Positions 45,546-57,725 of a stretch of 64,000 nt of DNA are shown in pieces (the first letter of the stretch is position 1; each line of letters starts with the position of its first letter). The notes beneath the pieces were generated by a model. It was not told the DNA's origin. It did not search any database and saw only the letters and a program-made list of their open reading frames with translations. Source of the DNA: Gymnopus androsaceus JB14 (taxonomy: Eukaryota > Basidiomycota > Agaricomycetes > Agaricales > Omphalotaceae). The stretch covers positions 372,001 through 436,000 of the forward strand of contig ML769387.1 of the NCBI GenBank assembly GCA_009733575.1, read 5' to 3'. The position numbers and the translations under genes were made by a program.

Positions 45546-47386
45546 ATGACTTCTCCTCTGCGTAGCCTTTTGGCTATTATTCAAAACTCTGTCGACGAGA
45601 TCGAAGCGGCATTCGACAAATCGCGGTCTTGATTTTCCATCTATCGATGGTACTCAACCGAGTGAAGCCGACGCTTTTCGGTTGGATCCCACTATCCAGG
45701 CAGCGAGTGCACTTTTGAACTTCGGCTGCCTATCCAGCTCATCGCGAACGTCCAATTGCCACCATTGCATATTTTCAACAGTCTCTTCGGTGTAAGATTC
45801 TCCTCTTTCTATCCGATATTGTTTTCATGATAGTACGATTAGTATTATCTTCCTTCTGCGCTTAGAGCAGCTATGGAGACTAATGTTGTAGAGATTCTAA
45901 GGGAAGCAGGACCTAAGGTGAGGCAATTTTTGTCATCAGTATTCATACTCACAGTTCGTAGGGCATGCACGTCAAGGAGATTGCAGAAAAAGCACAAGTA
46001 GACCATACGAAACTTTGTAGATATACTGCTTCTTCTCGTTTCCTCGCATTGACATGTTTACTCAAGCGAGTATTTTGTGCTATTTGGCCACACATCACAT
46101 CTTCCGGGAGATTGAGCCAGACCTCTACGTGAACAATCGCCTTTCCTCTGTTTGGGACACAGGAAAATGCCACGAGGAAATAAAATCCAGGCAAGTGTTC
46201 TTTCTGATATCAAGCTCCAGATATGTACTCTCAACGATTCGTCTCTAGCCCTATGACAAAGTTCGATGGCACAAACGGTATCGCAGCGTTGATCGGCCAC
46301 TGGTAAGTGAAATTATGCCTCCCTTTTGACTACCTATTCTCATTGAAGTGTTCAACTAGCGCAGACGAAGATTACAAAGGAGCGGGTCAGATTGCGGACC
46401 ACCTTATGGATCCTAAAACCGCCTTTCGAAGATACCCCGGAGCGCTCACCTTTAATGGTTGCGGTCGGTTATGACAAGGGAATGTGGTCCTGGTTCGAAG
46501 AGCCTTCGAATGAGATGCGTCTTCGTAGGTTCGGAATTGCGATGAACGGCGTCAATAGCCTGCAGCCACCTGATGCAATCCTAAAAGGTGAACTTGTGGA
46601 ATTGCTCTGCGTAATGTTAGCGCACTGATAACAACTAGGATTTGACTGGGCTTCTTTACCCGAAGGAAGTGTCATCGTCGACGTCGGAGGCGGGATTGGT
46701 GTTTCATCCGTCAGTCTATTGCGGGCCTTTGACCACCTCAAATGCGTTGTACAAGACCGGCCTATGGTTCTCAAACTTGCTGCTGAGGTATGCCTTCGCA
46801 TCTTATTGATTTCTTGTATTCATTGTCGATGGATAGCACTGTCAAAACATACTTCCAGATGCCTTGAGCTGTGGAAAAATAGAATATCAGGGTGCGTTTA
46901 CTGCTTATCCATTAGCGTGGTGATACTGATAAACACTTAGAGCACGATTTTTTCGACGCGCAGCCGCAAACCTCTGCTAGCGTGTTCTTGCTGAAGCAAA
47001 TCACCCATGACTGGTCTGATCGCTATGTTACCCAGATCCTTCAAAGGCTCCGCGATGCTGCGACTCCAACAACCATGCTCATGCTGATTGATACCATTGT
47101 TGTCCATCCCTGTCCATCCCCGTCCGTCACCATACCTGGCGGCAGCCTTCCACCGCCTCCCTCTCCTCTACTCGCCAATCTAGGTGTCGCCAATGCCTCT
47201 ACCCATTTCGCTGACCTGTCGATGTTTGTCCATTTTAATGCTCAAGAGAGGACGTTGAAGCACATGGTGGAGTTGCTTGCTGGTGCTGGATGGGAAGTCG
47301 TTCGGGTATATAGGTCAGACGATTCCGGAGGATATCTCCCGCAGATTGTCGCGACGCCGATTCTGTTTCCTGGGTCGCCTCAGTGA
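45546..47386 (+). CDS. O-methyltransferase, family 2 type, frameshifted
   Basis: Multi-exon SAM-dependent O-methyltransferase of the kind found in fungal secondary metabolism. Starts MTSPLRSLLAIIQNS; a dimerisation/winged-helix part includes VVEILREAGPK and MHVKEIAEKAQVD. The SAM site is VIVDVGGGIGVSS near 46675-46710. The C-terminal exon has LKQITHDWSD, with the catalytic His, and ends at 47386. The second exon reads DKGMWSWFEEP. Frames are broken by extra bases near 45624 and 46427, and by further indels near 45715-45735. The catalytic part is intact, so either it has consensus errors or it is a young pseudogene. A decayed second copy is at 52459-53440. Confidence 0.75.
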
Positions 47387-47755
47387 AGCACTATTTTACT
47401 GTAAACAACAAAGCCCGATGTATGTAAGTATGTCATCTTCCATTTTCCGAATGTAATTAGAAACGACAAAACTGTTTCTGCTTGCGTGGACTGACGATCA
47501 AGTGCCCATAATCAGATCCCATTGTTACGTATATACAGCTGTTCCATTGGAGTGTAGCTCATCTCAAGGGCGAGATCAAGGCTAGTACAATATATTTACA
47601 AAGTAGGCGCAATTTTCTGGTTTTTTAAACAAAACGAACGTCGGATACCTAGTAAGCTAAACTGTGGTATTGATGAGTAAAAACACTAAAGATAGGTATC
47701 GGGGGTTCCTTATCCAAAAAGATCGGGCCACTGAATTCAAAAAAGAAAAGAATGC
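47387..47755. other. Spacer between convergent genes
   Basis: 3' ends of the O-methyltransferase (+) and the 7-TM gene (-) face each other here. No gene or repeat seen. Confidence 0.5.
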
Positions 47756-49397
47756 TCAGACTGCCTCCACACCTATCTGGCTCCTTTCAGGATGAATATT
47801 CCACCTGGATTCCCGTTTAACCTTTTCTACAAAGCTTTCTCCAATTTGGGGGCCGTTACACTTCACTACTACATCGGTAGTAATGCTATCATTGCTAGAC
47901 GATGATGCTTGATTAGTCGCAAATGCTAGTGACATGTCGCTAATTTGCGACGATGGTGAGGGAAATAGACCATTCATGTCGAATGACTTCTGCGCAGAAA
48001 CAACGAGGATGACAATCATGAGATATATGGCCTAGTCAGACCACAATATCCATTTGTTATTATGAGTTCTTTGAGTGTTCACCGTATGGAATAAACGTAC
48101 CGCTAGCTGTGGAAGTACACACTCAAATATTGCGGCCCCCAATTCCCCCATTATAGCAACGCCACTGAGCATGGAAATAATCTACAGTGGCCAAGGTCAT
48201 CCACTGATCAGATAGATTATCCAACTTTTGGAACCCACCCAGAACAAACAGTACAACAGTCCAGACTCGGTGAGTAACACCAAAATTCTTTCAACTAGCG
48301 ATGTACTTTTTTGCTTCTCTTCAGAAGGAAGATAAACCTTGATTTCGCGACGGTATTGCCTGTTTCGGGGTTTAGCAAAAACTTAGGACATGGTACAGCG
48401 AAGAGAACAGACCAGAATTTCAATGCAATCAGAGCAGTGGCAACAATATTTGTGAATAGAAGCGGGATATAATAAACAAGATTCGAGACTGCAGTCCCAG
48501 AATCTGGAATTTCGTTGAGGAGGCTCTCGGTCCCCATAACAGAGGCGGTTATGAGGGCAGCTGTGGCAGAGTATGAGTTAACTCCATTGAATGCTTCAGC
48601 GGGAGAGATGTAGATTCTGACCAAGGCTGCCAAGCATGCATAATACCAGGATCCCCCGTGCTGGTTTATTGGCCGGATACAGAGCCCAGGCTCTCCAGCA
48701 GACTACGCCGTCGCTTAACATAAACTTCATAGTGAAACACAATAGATTGTTAATTCTAAGATGAATATATGTTTTAGAACCTTTCCACTCACATTAATCC
48801 GGGGGAATATCAGAATGAGATAGTATATCACTCCAGGTTCAAGGTATACAGGAGGCTCGCCCAAACCCTGGATATTGCTCGAAAACTTCAAAAGATAGGC
48901 CAGCTCAGTTGCACAAGCTCCGATGTACATGAGAGAGGTTAGTGCAAGGAGCACTCCCCGGGCCCTTGAAGTTGTTACACCTTGTTTGCTAAAATTTGAA
49001 GCTGGTTAATACTAGTTAGACGGACAATTAATCTTTGCAGTACATCAGCACGTAAAAGGACATCGCAAACAGGGTTGTATTGATACCTGTAGAGTAGAAA
49101 TTAGATCACAATAAACGACGAATATGAAGCATCCATACCCCATACACCCATGCCAAATGCTGCCTCAATAATGTCCTGCCGAAGCAAGGTCTGATCGGTC
49201 GACGTGATGGATACGTTGACTGGCATTGAGAATTGGGATTAGCAGTATAGCACGAAGAAAAGAGAGACGGGCAGTCGCAGGACTCGATGGGAGGACGAAT
49301 GAATGAATTTCTTCTAGTAGTACATACTGATATCATTGAAAAAAACACAGATAGATCTGACCATGTCCCAGTCATGGACTACAGATGATGCGCCCAT
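47756..49397 (-). CDS. Seven-transmembrane-type protein of an Agaricomycete family
   Basis: Starts MGASSVVHDWDMVRS at 49397 and reads left through about eight exons. Hydrophobic helices are visible in NTTLFAMSFYVLMY, LLALTSLMYIGACATELAY, GVIYYLILIFP, ATAALITASVMG, LLFTNIVATALIALKFW and LSGVAIMGELGAAIFE. The motif LVERILVLLTESGLLYCLFW is characteristic of a large orphan 7-TM family of mushroom-forming fungi. The C-terminal tail is polar and Ser-rich, ending GVEAV at 47756. Ligand and role are unknown. Confidence 0.75.
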
Positions 49398-49724
49398 GCT
49401 GGAACATGAAACTCCCGTGGACCGTGGTGGTGAGCCAATGAAAAGCTGAAAACAATCATGTAGAATGAACTCTTACGTCATGACTCCTGTACTCATATTC
49501 CTATTCTGGAAGGGCAGTAACACGAAGGGGACGCTCATGATTGTTAAAGTGAATGATTTTTAGTCAACAGTCAAAGTGAAATCAATCAAACCACCGGCGG
49601 ATCTGGATTCGAGCAACTCACACTCATCCTCTAGGCTGATCAAGATGGAAAAAGAGGAACGGACTGTATTAAAAAGAGCTGATCAGTATTTATTAGGGAG
49701 TGAATGAATCCCCGAGGACATATA
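49398..49724. other. Upstream region of the 7-TM gene
   Basis: No gene seen. It should contain the promoter of the 7-TM gene and ends at the TA target duplication (49723-49724) of the next element. Confidence 0.4.
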
Positions 49725-49773
49725 CTCGGCCTGGGCAAAAGTCAACCTAGGACACCAGGATTGTTGATAAATG

Positions 49774-50332
49774 ATTACAGTCGTAGGTTTTTAATTATTC
49801 TACAAATTACTTACAGTTGTAAATACATGTAGCAACAGTGATGTAATATATTTTAATTACATTCATGGCTTCCATGCGCCTGATGGCATAACGGTATTCC
49901 TGTCGGCGTCTCTGACAGGTGAGGTAAGCTGTACCTAGTAGCGGTGAGTGTTCAATCCTCAATGTAAAACATTAATTAGATTGTGTTTTTTTTTATTTCA
50001 AAGCAATGCCGGGGCTAGCTCTCGTTAGGGTTCGCCCGAAGGGTGAACCCTAACATTAGAGAGCTAGTCCGGCATTGCCAAACGTGCTGGGTTAGCGGTT
50101 AGGGGTTGAGGTTAGGTAAGGGGCTCCCGCCTATCAAAATAAGTGCAAATGAGGCTTTAGGGTGCCCGCTGACAACTTCCCGGCCCGGGGGACCCCCCGA
50201 GCGCAGCGAGGGAGGGGAGGGAAGCGGAGGCGGGCCCGAAGTTTGCGCGCCGTACTGTATAATGGTATTAATAATTGATGGTACTTACAGCTGTAGTAAT
50301 TTGTAGAATAATACAAAACCTACAATTGTAAT
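49774..50332. mobile_element. Inner nested TIR element
   Basis: About 50-bp imperfect inverted ends, starting ATTACAGTCGTAGG and ending CCTACAATTGTAAT, with ATTATTCTACAAATTAC shared by both arms. It lies inside the composite element. It is non-coding, with a GC-rich core at 50110-50250. Confidence 0.6.
50003..50079. repeat. Long hairpin
   Basis: Stem of about 34 bp with small bulges and a tiny loop. The left arm runs GCAATGCCGG through TAGCTCTC to GTTAGGGTTCGCCC; the right arm mirrors it to CCGGCATTGC. It lies within the inner TIR element. Confidence 0.7.
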
Positions 50333-50775
50333 TGAATTTGTCAACAAGATCTGTGTCTGGGGCTCCAAAAGTAACCGTAATTTTTATTTTCAGCCCACAA
50401 AATCTTACCACCTATGGCTTTGTGTCAGCCTAGGAATAATGTAGAGGACTTATATATGCTCCATCTCACCCCAATACTCACCTGGAGTCCTAAGCAGTGC
50501 TGTGTCACCCTCTATATTATGACCATTTTGGCAGGAAAATCATTATTTTTGGCATTCCACAGTATTAAATGCTAATTTCACAAATGAAAATATACACATG
50601 GGCTTAGTTTTATCATGGAAGCTGGAGAGGACATCTCACAGTGCTGAACAGGTGCCTTTGGCCCAGTGCAATTTTATGTTTTGGTGAAGTTATGACCCTG
50701 TAAAAAAAATTACGGTTACTTTTGCCCAGGCCGAGTACTAGCGAATGCGAATCATTCAATTAACATAGTTAACCA

Positions 50776-51024
50776 CAGCCTCCTTCCCAGGCTTCGGGAC
50801 TTCACGGTCCGTTTGAGCCGAATTAGAAAAGATACCTGTCCCTACGCCTGGCGGATTACGCCGCGTGTCTTGTTTGGCTTCAATATAAAAGTTATCGTAC
50901 ACGGCACGCTAAAGCGCTGAAGCCAAACAAGGCACGCGGCGTAATCCGCCAGGCATAGGGACAGGTATCTTTTCTAATTCGGCTCAAACGGACCGTGAAG
51001 TCCCGAAGCCTGGGAAGGAGGCTG
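50776..51024. mobile_element. Fold-back MULE-type element, 249 bp, 9-bp target duplication
   Basis: Two 107-bp arms (50776-50882 and 50918-51024) are near-perfect reverse complements around a 35-bp loop. The ends read CAGCCTCCTTCCCAGG. On both sides lies the direct repeat AGTTAACCA (50767-50775, 51025-51033). A 9-bp duplication with long terminal inverted repeats fits the Mutator-like superfamily. No coding capacity. Confidence 0.85.
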
Positions 51025-51033
51025 AGTTAACCA

Positions 51034-52458
51034 ATGCTCCGACGTAGGCGACAGCAGGATCTGTAGAACAGAGAATGCCTGAAATTTGGGATATCGGAGT
51101 GTAAAGTCAGGATATCGACGGCCATTGAAACCAATTGAGAATCGAAATCGTTCAACATCGTAAAGAACCGTGTTTTGGTTGACCAGGTTGACCGGGTTTT
51201 TAGGTTGCCCACAAGTTACAACCTACTAAATCATTGTCAATGTTGTGACTATAGGTCCTCCATCGAGCTCAATTGTTGGGAAACTTCTCGTGGAGCATGA
51301 AGAAGCTTCGACGCGACCTCAAAGAGCCTGAAGCGCGCTTCCCATGCTCGGCAGCGTCGGTCAAGATTAAATAGGACCACCTGGATACCGGGTTGCAGCC
51401 AAAACCGAGATAAATTGCGGGTTGTCAATTGACCTTGAATTGACCTGCTTTTTTGGGTTGAACAAGCCGAAAAAACCCGGATCAAGTCAGGTCAATCAAT
51501 ACAGGGTTAGTTACGATGAAGGCAGTGCATACACGTGCGTTCGGCCCGCCATCAAAGACCTATTCCGGAAATGTCAAAGCTAGTTATATGAAGAGTGTGG
51601 TAGCGACGATAGCCTATGATAAAAAGAAACGTTGAGTAAACGCAAAGAGGAGGTACGCACAACATACCTCATCGAACATGTTCTCCAAGCCCTTTTGCGT
51701 ATGGACACAAGCTCTAGCGTATATTGACCAAGGAGCTCCGTGATTCATAACGCTAATAAAAAATAAAAGAAAAAGAAAGAAAGAATGTCGAAGTACTGGC
51801 ACCATCAATCCTGCGGGTATTTTATGCATCCGGAACACATATAACGATTAGTTAGATATTAGCCAGTACTTACTTTAAGTAATGACCCGCGGACTACCCG
51901 AACATATCTGAACTCACTGGTTTGTGCAGCTTCCTCCCCCCGGGAAGTTATGGAGGTATCAGAACTGCTGTAATTATCCCTGCATCTACTCCCGTATCCT
52001 ACTTATACCTTCTCACCTCAGTCGCTTCCTTACGCTTCGTATTCAGACCGTACCTCTGTGCCATTGTAGTACTGGTAAACCAGATATGGAATATGTTGGA
52101 GATACTGCCGGATTGGGAAATCGAGCCATTTGCTGCCTTATCTGGTTCCGCTACTGTTTTTAGAGTGCGCTTCATGCATCGCACTTATTTTAGACTTTAT
52201 CTGTACTTATCACTCGGTTATTTGGTTAGTAGATACTACAGATAGTTCAACCTATCAAGTAAGAACAGTATACTTATCTAGTGTCATACTTACGAGTCTA
52301 TTCCCGCGCGCGTTTGCTTAGGCTTTTCGCTAATAGACCAGAGTGAAGTCAAGGTACAGGACTTTATTCCAACAGAATACTATTAGAATAATGTCCTAAT
52401 ATTTTTTTCATTGCACTTTGTACTGAATCCGAGTTGCTTCAGGAGATTATATCCTTCG
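51034..52458. other. 1.4 kb without a recognised gene
   Basis: Several short TTGACC-containing stretches at 51180-51500 and an A-rich tract near 51760. No reading frame with a recognisable product. Confidence 0.45.
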
Positions 52459-53440
52459 ATGACCTCGCCACTACATAACCTTCTAAGCATCATTCAAAAC
52501 TCCGCCGATGAAATCGAGGCTGTTTTCGAAAAACACGGCTTAGAATTTCCTTCTATTAATGACTCGGAGGATGCCCAGCCATATGAGGGCAACGCTATCC
52601 GATTGGACCCCAGCATTCAAGGAGCCACTACGCTGCTAATCTCGGCAGCTTCATTGCAAATGTTCAACTCCCGTCATTACATGTCTTCGACAATCTCTTT
52701 GGGGTGAGCCTGTATTAGAGATTCAATGTCGCAGTATGTCTTTAGTTACAATAGTATCATCTCCCTTCTATGCTCAGAGTGGCTATGGAGAGTGACATTG
52801 TAGAGATACTACGAGAAGCGGGTCCTAAAGTGAATCAATATCGCGTTTCTTGGATTAAAATTTTGCTCATCATATTTTGTGTAGGGAATGCACGTAGAAA
52901 AAATCGCCGAGAGAGCACAGATCCAACTCATCACATCTTAATACCGTTTTCTTGTACTCATCATCGATGAAAAAACAGCATTCAAGTCAGAAAATACTTC
53001 CAGATGCCTTGAGCTGTGGAAAAATACAATATCAGGGTGCGCTTTACTCCCGCCTAGAGCGCGATTTTGCCACAAACCTCCGCTAGCGTGTTCTTGATGA
53101 CCCATGACTGCCGATCGCTATATTAAAAGGCTCCGCGATGCCGCGACTCCAACATATCCTGATTGATACCATCGTAAACCATCGTGTCCCTCTCCATCCG
53201 TCACCATACCCGGCGGCAACTTTCCACCGCCTCCCTCTCCTTTGCTCGCTGATCTAGGTGTCGCCAATGCCTCCACCCATTTCATAGATCTAACCATGTT
53301 TGTTCACTTCAATGGGCAAGAGAGCATATGGTTAAGCTTCTGGCTAGCACTGGATGGGAAATAACCCGTGTCCGTAGGCCAAGCGATACCTATCGCAAAT
53401 CATTGCGTCGTCGACTCCTGTTACGACTTTGACATTAATT
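52459..53440 (+). pseudogene. Decayed O-methyltransferase copy
   Basis: Homologous along its length to the gene at 45546-47386. Exon 1 starts MTSPLHNLLSIIQNSADE and stays open to FEKHGLEFPSIND, then loses about 10 bp near 52655. VAMESDIVEILREAGPK follows at 52780. The central part, including the SAM-binding motif, is deleted: 52976 jumps to the region equivalent to 46840. Remnants of the HDW catalytic exon and ASTHFADL-like sequence follow to about 53420, with frameshifts. It cannot make an enzyme. Confidence 0.88.
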
Positions 53441-54112
53441 AGCGTCTTCAATCCCAACGTAGAGATGTAAGTAAGTAATATGCATTTAGAAATGCAATCC
53501 ACCTTTTGAGGTTTTTTTTCAACAATGCCGGAAGGGAACGAGATACGAGTGCGTTAGTTCACTAATAAGCGACATTTTACCGCGTTATCCGTTCCCGCGC
53601 AAGGACAGATTCTGCTGACACCCGCATCGCCCAGTTACCAAATTCTCAGTGACCATCTTTGAAGAATTAATTGAACCATGTTTCTATCAATCAGCTTCAG
53701 TGTCAAGATCGTCATAGGCAGAGTGGGTATACCAAAAAAAATGAAGAATTAGGTCACCAGCAAGAATGGAAGGATGGAAGGATAGAAGTTCATAGACAAG
53801 AAATGAACGTTGCGCTAAAGCCATAAGTTAAGCTAAAGTCAGGCAAACAACATAATTAACTCGAGAAGGAATTTAGAAGTAGAAGAAATCTGAAAGACAG
53901 AACACCTGGTCTCAAAAAAAATCAATGACACAGTCTATGCGTTCTGGAATCTGGATAACCATTGCCAGTCTTATGGAAGAAATTAGGCCTTTTGTAGAGA
54001 ATACCCGCAGCAGGTATGAGTAAATGAACAGTATAAGTGACAGAACGTGAACAACAGACAGTGAAATTAATTGAAAGTATGGGAAGAAGCACACTGCATA
54101 AGAGCTTGGGCC
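53441..54112. other. Spacer, no gene seen
   Basis: AT-rich sequence between the pseudogene and the 3' end of the next minus-strand gene. It likely contains that gene's 3' UTR. Confidence 0.5.
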
Positions 54113-55611
54113 TTATTGTCTAGATGCTGGACGGGTTCCAGCATCGGAATGGCGTCTTCGTAAAGATCCCTTGGATGATCCCGAGGACGAGAATCTTTCG
54201 GCGAAACCACCGAGTATCCGTTGAAGAAACGGCTTTTTCGAACTTCCAGTTGGCGAGATGGGCGTGGTTGGTGATTGTGTGGCTGAAGTTGCGGTATAGA
54301 GTGTGTCCGGTGACCGCTAATAACACCGAAGTTTAACATTAAATTAATGAAAGGACTAGAAGAAAAAAAACTTGCTAGGACGTGGACCTTCTGCTTAGCA
54401 GTTGGAAGAACGTAATACGTGCTACCAGACCCATCGCTACCCACTGGTGACGGTGGACGTGCATGGTGACGATGGTGACGCTCGGGATTGTGATGGTGAT
54501 GGTGCTGGTGCTGCGTTGGCGGGTATTCCTCCTCGAAAGGCAAAGAACGAGAACGATCGCGCCCAGATTTTCTACCACTCGTACTTTTACTTTTGCTGCT
54601 GCCAGCACTTCTATCTCTGTGTCGCGAAGAGGAAGGCCGTGACTCTGACGATCGTTTGTGGCGATGAATCCTCTCCTCTTGTGGCGCGCGGCTGCCATGG
54701 ACCGACGGATATCCTGCGTTAGCAATTTGAGCTTGAGCAGGAGGTACCGAGTGGCTGTAGAAGATACGATTCGGCCCTGTAGTGGGACGATACGAGAGAA
54801 TAGCAGGAGGATGATAGTTCGTGTGAGAATTATGCGATGGAGCGTATACGATTGAAGGGGGATTGTGCTTGAAATGCTCGCGAGAGGGAGGCATCATTGG
54901 CCCTGCTCTCACAGGTGCTGCATATGAATGCCAAGGAGCAGGAGCAGGCTGAGTGCGGGCAAGCCCTGCGTGAGGACCGGGAGACGGTAACAAAGGTATA
55001 ATTGGCGGGGTCATTTCCGTCTGCATCGGCATGCCAGATGTGACTCCATACGTATTATGATGAGAGGACGAAGAGGTGGGCATTGGATCATGATTGTGAG
55101 AGGGAGAGAAAGCATCTCGGGGAAGTGAGCGTGAACGTGAATGATGTGAACCAGAGGGAAGAGGGGAAGTTTCGTCAGAGGCGGAAGGTAGAACATGGAT
55201 CTCTTCTGGGGAATGAGACCTTAATTGTTCGCTTTCTCTGCGATGATCAAGAGCTGGAGGTGAGGCTGGTGAAGAGCCCGACCTCGATCGTTGATGCGAC
55301 GAATGCAGGGGATTAGATCTGGAACGAGAATCTCGTCCCAAGGTCGAATGCGAATCTTTGTGAGCATGAGGGATGGGCGTTTCCCTGCCGTCCGGATAAC
55401 GCAGCATTAAACGTGGGGGAATTGAATGTGAACTTTCCACGTCGGACGGCGGTGAAGATAGAGCATCCTGATCGTCGAGTTCTGAGGGAGGATTATTAGG
55501 CGAAGTAAAGACGTGGTCCGCATGCCTGGTAATCCAATCTCGGACCCTGTGCTGGCTGCTGTAAAACTGCTCTATGTCCTGCGGGCTAACCTGCGACTCG
55601 GTCATCGTCAA
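54113..55611 (-). CDS. Disordered Ser/Pro/His-rich protein, unknown function
   Basis: Two exons: 55611-54388 (408 codons) and 54316-54113, with a 71-bp GT-AG intron in phase 0. About 475 residues, starting MTMTESQVSPQDIEQFYSS. It is almost entirely low-complexity: Ser/Arg/His/Pro runs, HQHHHHHHNPERHHRHH near residue 365, and many SRSRS and phospho-site-like stretches. The C-terminus KKPFLQRILGGFAERF then SLRRRHSDAG could be a conserved amphipathic helix. An unspliced reading through the intron also stays open but gives a less natural tail. No known domain. Confidence 0.75.
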
Positions 55612-56252
55612 CAGAGAAAGAGCGAGAGGACAGAGGAGCGGAAGCAGTCAGCAGGTGAGAGTTGAAAGACCTTTATACTGAGAAAATGGAAGTCAGTGAC
55701 GGACACAACTCTAATCTAAGTAAGAAGCCGGAGAGTTCACTATCACGAACAGGATCAGAACGTGTTCACCTCGAGGCTACTTGTGAAATTTGAAAGGTCA
55801 CCGATCCCGAGGTATTTCATTAATGCATGTTTTTACAATCATACTGGCGATAGAAATCGTGAATAAACATCTTCACAGCGCCAGAAATCCAGGAAGTAGG
55901 AAGGACAACGGAAGCAAAAGAAGCAAAGCGCTTTGGCGCGTCGAATCCTATTTTCGGCCCGGAGAGACACCGCGCATCGCGCGCCCGGGACCGGACTAGG
56001 TTACTCAGGCGACATCCAGGTTCCTGGAACTAAGACCAGGAACAAGCATTGTGTCGTATTTTTTGGTGTCCCGCTAAGAATAAAAGCAGGATTAAAGCAA
56101 GAATAATTTTGATTATAAGGTATCTGTTACTGTAAGCACAAGCACCAAATCTTCCCAATCCGGACCCAACGTTGTACTTTACAGAACCATCTTGTACTTA
56201 CGAAAAGCGAGGAACCAGAGCCATCCGAATAAATCCGAACAACGAATCCGAA
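55612..56252. other. Spacer, no gene seen
   Basis: Promoter region of the disordered-protein gene and 3' flank of the wall-protein gene. A GC-rich stretch, GCGCATCGCGCGCCCGGG, lies at 55973-55990. Confidence 0.5.
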
Positions 56253-56945
56253 TTACAACAAGGACAGCACAAAGATCACGACACTCGTTCCGAGTAAAGA
56301 AACGCATGTTGTGGCGACATGTTTCGTCGAAGAATTTGACTTTCCTGTCTGCGACGGGGTCGCGGAAGTACTCGTCCCAGAACGGGAAGATCCTGTACCG
56401 GGAACCGAAGTCGAAGCTGATCCTGTTGCTGCTGTAGAGGTTCCAAGTTCAACCGCAAAAGACGATATAGTTTCGGTTTCTGTGACTATTGAAGTGTCGC
56501 CGTCACCGGCTACTCCACTGCAAAGAGCCTGACCAGAGGAGAAGGTGCAATCATAACCGAGGGTGAGTGAAAGAGCAGGATCGACGAATGTTAAATGTGC
56601 GTCGTTCGACCCTTCAACAAGGGTTACTGTTAAGAAGTCCATTAATTATCCGATGAACACCTTTAGCGTCGAGCACGCATACCTTTCCCATCGAAACCAC
56701 CCGAGTCGTCATCACCGGTCACTGAAGCTGCTTGCAGAACCCAAGTAGTATGGCCATTGGAATCCACGCCGGCAATATCAGCACTGATAGGCTGAGGGTC
56801 GAACCCAGGGATGTAAAGAGAGGTTGACTGGGCGATAGCAGCTATGCGAACGAAAATTTTATTAAGACTCGACATGCATGATAGATAGAATAGACTGACT
56901 TTGGAGACCCGCTACTAGACCAATACACAGCAAACTTGGGTGCAT
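56253..56945 (-). CDS. Secreted GPI-type cell-surface protein
   Basis: Starts MHPSLLCIGLVAGLQ at 56945, a signal peptide completed across an intron to TAIAQSTSLYIPGFD. The second exon runs PQPISADIAGVDSNG to GGFDGK; an intron near 56642-56690 leads to VTLVEGSNDAHLTFVD and LSLTLGYDCTFSSG, then a Ser/Thr-rich stalk (TGSASTSVPGTGSSRSG) and a C-terminal hydrophobic segment SLLGTSVVIFVLSLL. This is the layout of a GPI-anchored wall or surface protein; similar proteins are common in mushrooms, without known function. Confidence 0.78.
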
Positions 56946-57725
56946 TTCTTTTAAGGGAATGTGAGGAACTTTTTAAAGCTTTGAATGAGGGGAATAAAGA
57001 TGCAAGCACAAAGTTTGGTTGCTTATATAACTATAATATAGGGGTTTTTTCACCATTTGCTTGGCCTCGGCTTGGCAATGGCTTGCGTTGAGTATTGCTT
57101 CGGAATTGCAGGAGTACATAGTTGATTGGTATTACTCGATCCAGGAACCTAGGGCGGGGATCCCGCTGGTTGCCAGGGATCCTACCGTATCACTCGGAAT
57201 TTCGTTAGGAAACTTCGTTCCGTTGGTACCACATCTTCCCGCCGGTATGAGCAATCAGAGATTATTTGAAAAATTCTTCGAGTCACCTGTACAGTCACCA
57301 GTGTTATGATCTGTGACTATCTGTGACCCGTTCATTGTCGAGAAACCAGGCCGATTTTTACGCTTTTTTACGCTTGAATCTTCTTCTCTTGCCCGATTTT
57401 TACGCCTCACTCTGGAAACTGGTGGATTCTACCGCGCTTCTGGCTTTTCCATCCACATTTCTGGGGACCATCTCCATGGCCAATTCCGCCGTCCATGGAA
57501 GTCTGCTATTGGTTCTGTGGATCCCAATGCCATCTCGAAAGCGCTCTGGATACCCAGTGCATCCAGAAAGTTCCAGACTCTAAACCGGGGACTGGGAGAA
57601 TCAGTGGTAGGCGACAATGCCTACTGTAATGGCAGGTCAAGGCTGCGGAGACCACTTTGTGTCGGTGGAGCTGTAGCATGAGTGGGACATTGCAGGCGCT
57701 ATTCAACTTCTTCTCCGCCATACTC
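56946..57725. other. Spacer, no gene seen
   Basis: Between two divergent genes. Short frames only. A TATATAACTATAATATA stretch at 57024-57040 may be a promoter for the wall-protein gene. No transposon ends recognised. Confidence 0.45.

Larger units (their letters stand above)
49725..50735. mobile_element. Composite TIR element, TA target duplication
   Basis: Ends are 18-bp perfect inverted repeats, CTCGGCCTGGGCAAAAGT, flanked by TA (49723-49724, 50736-50737). A third related end, CCAAAAGTAACCGTAA, lies at about 50361, so the original unit was probably about 390 bp and has received another insertion near its left end. No transposase reading frame. Confidence 0.75.
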
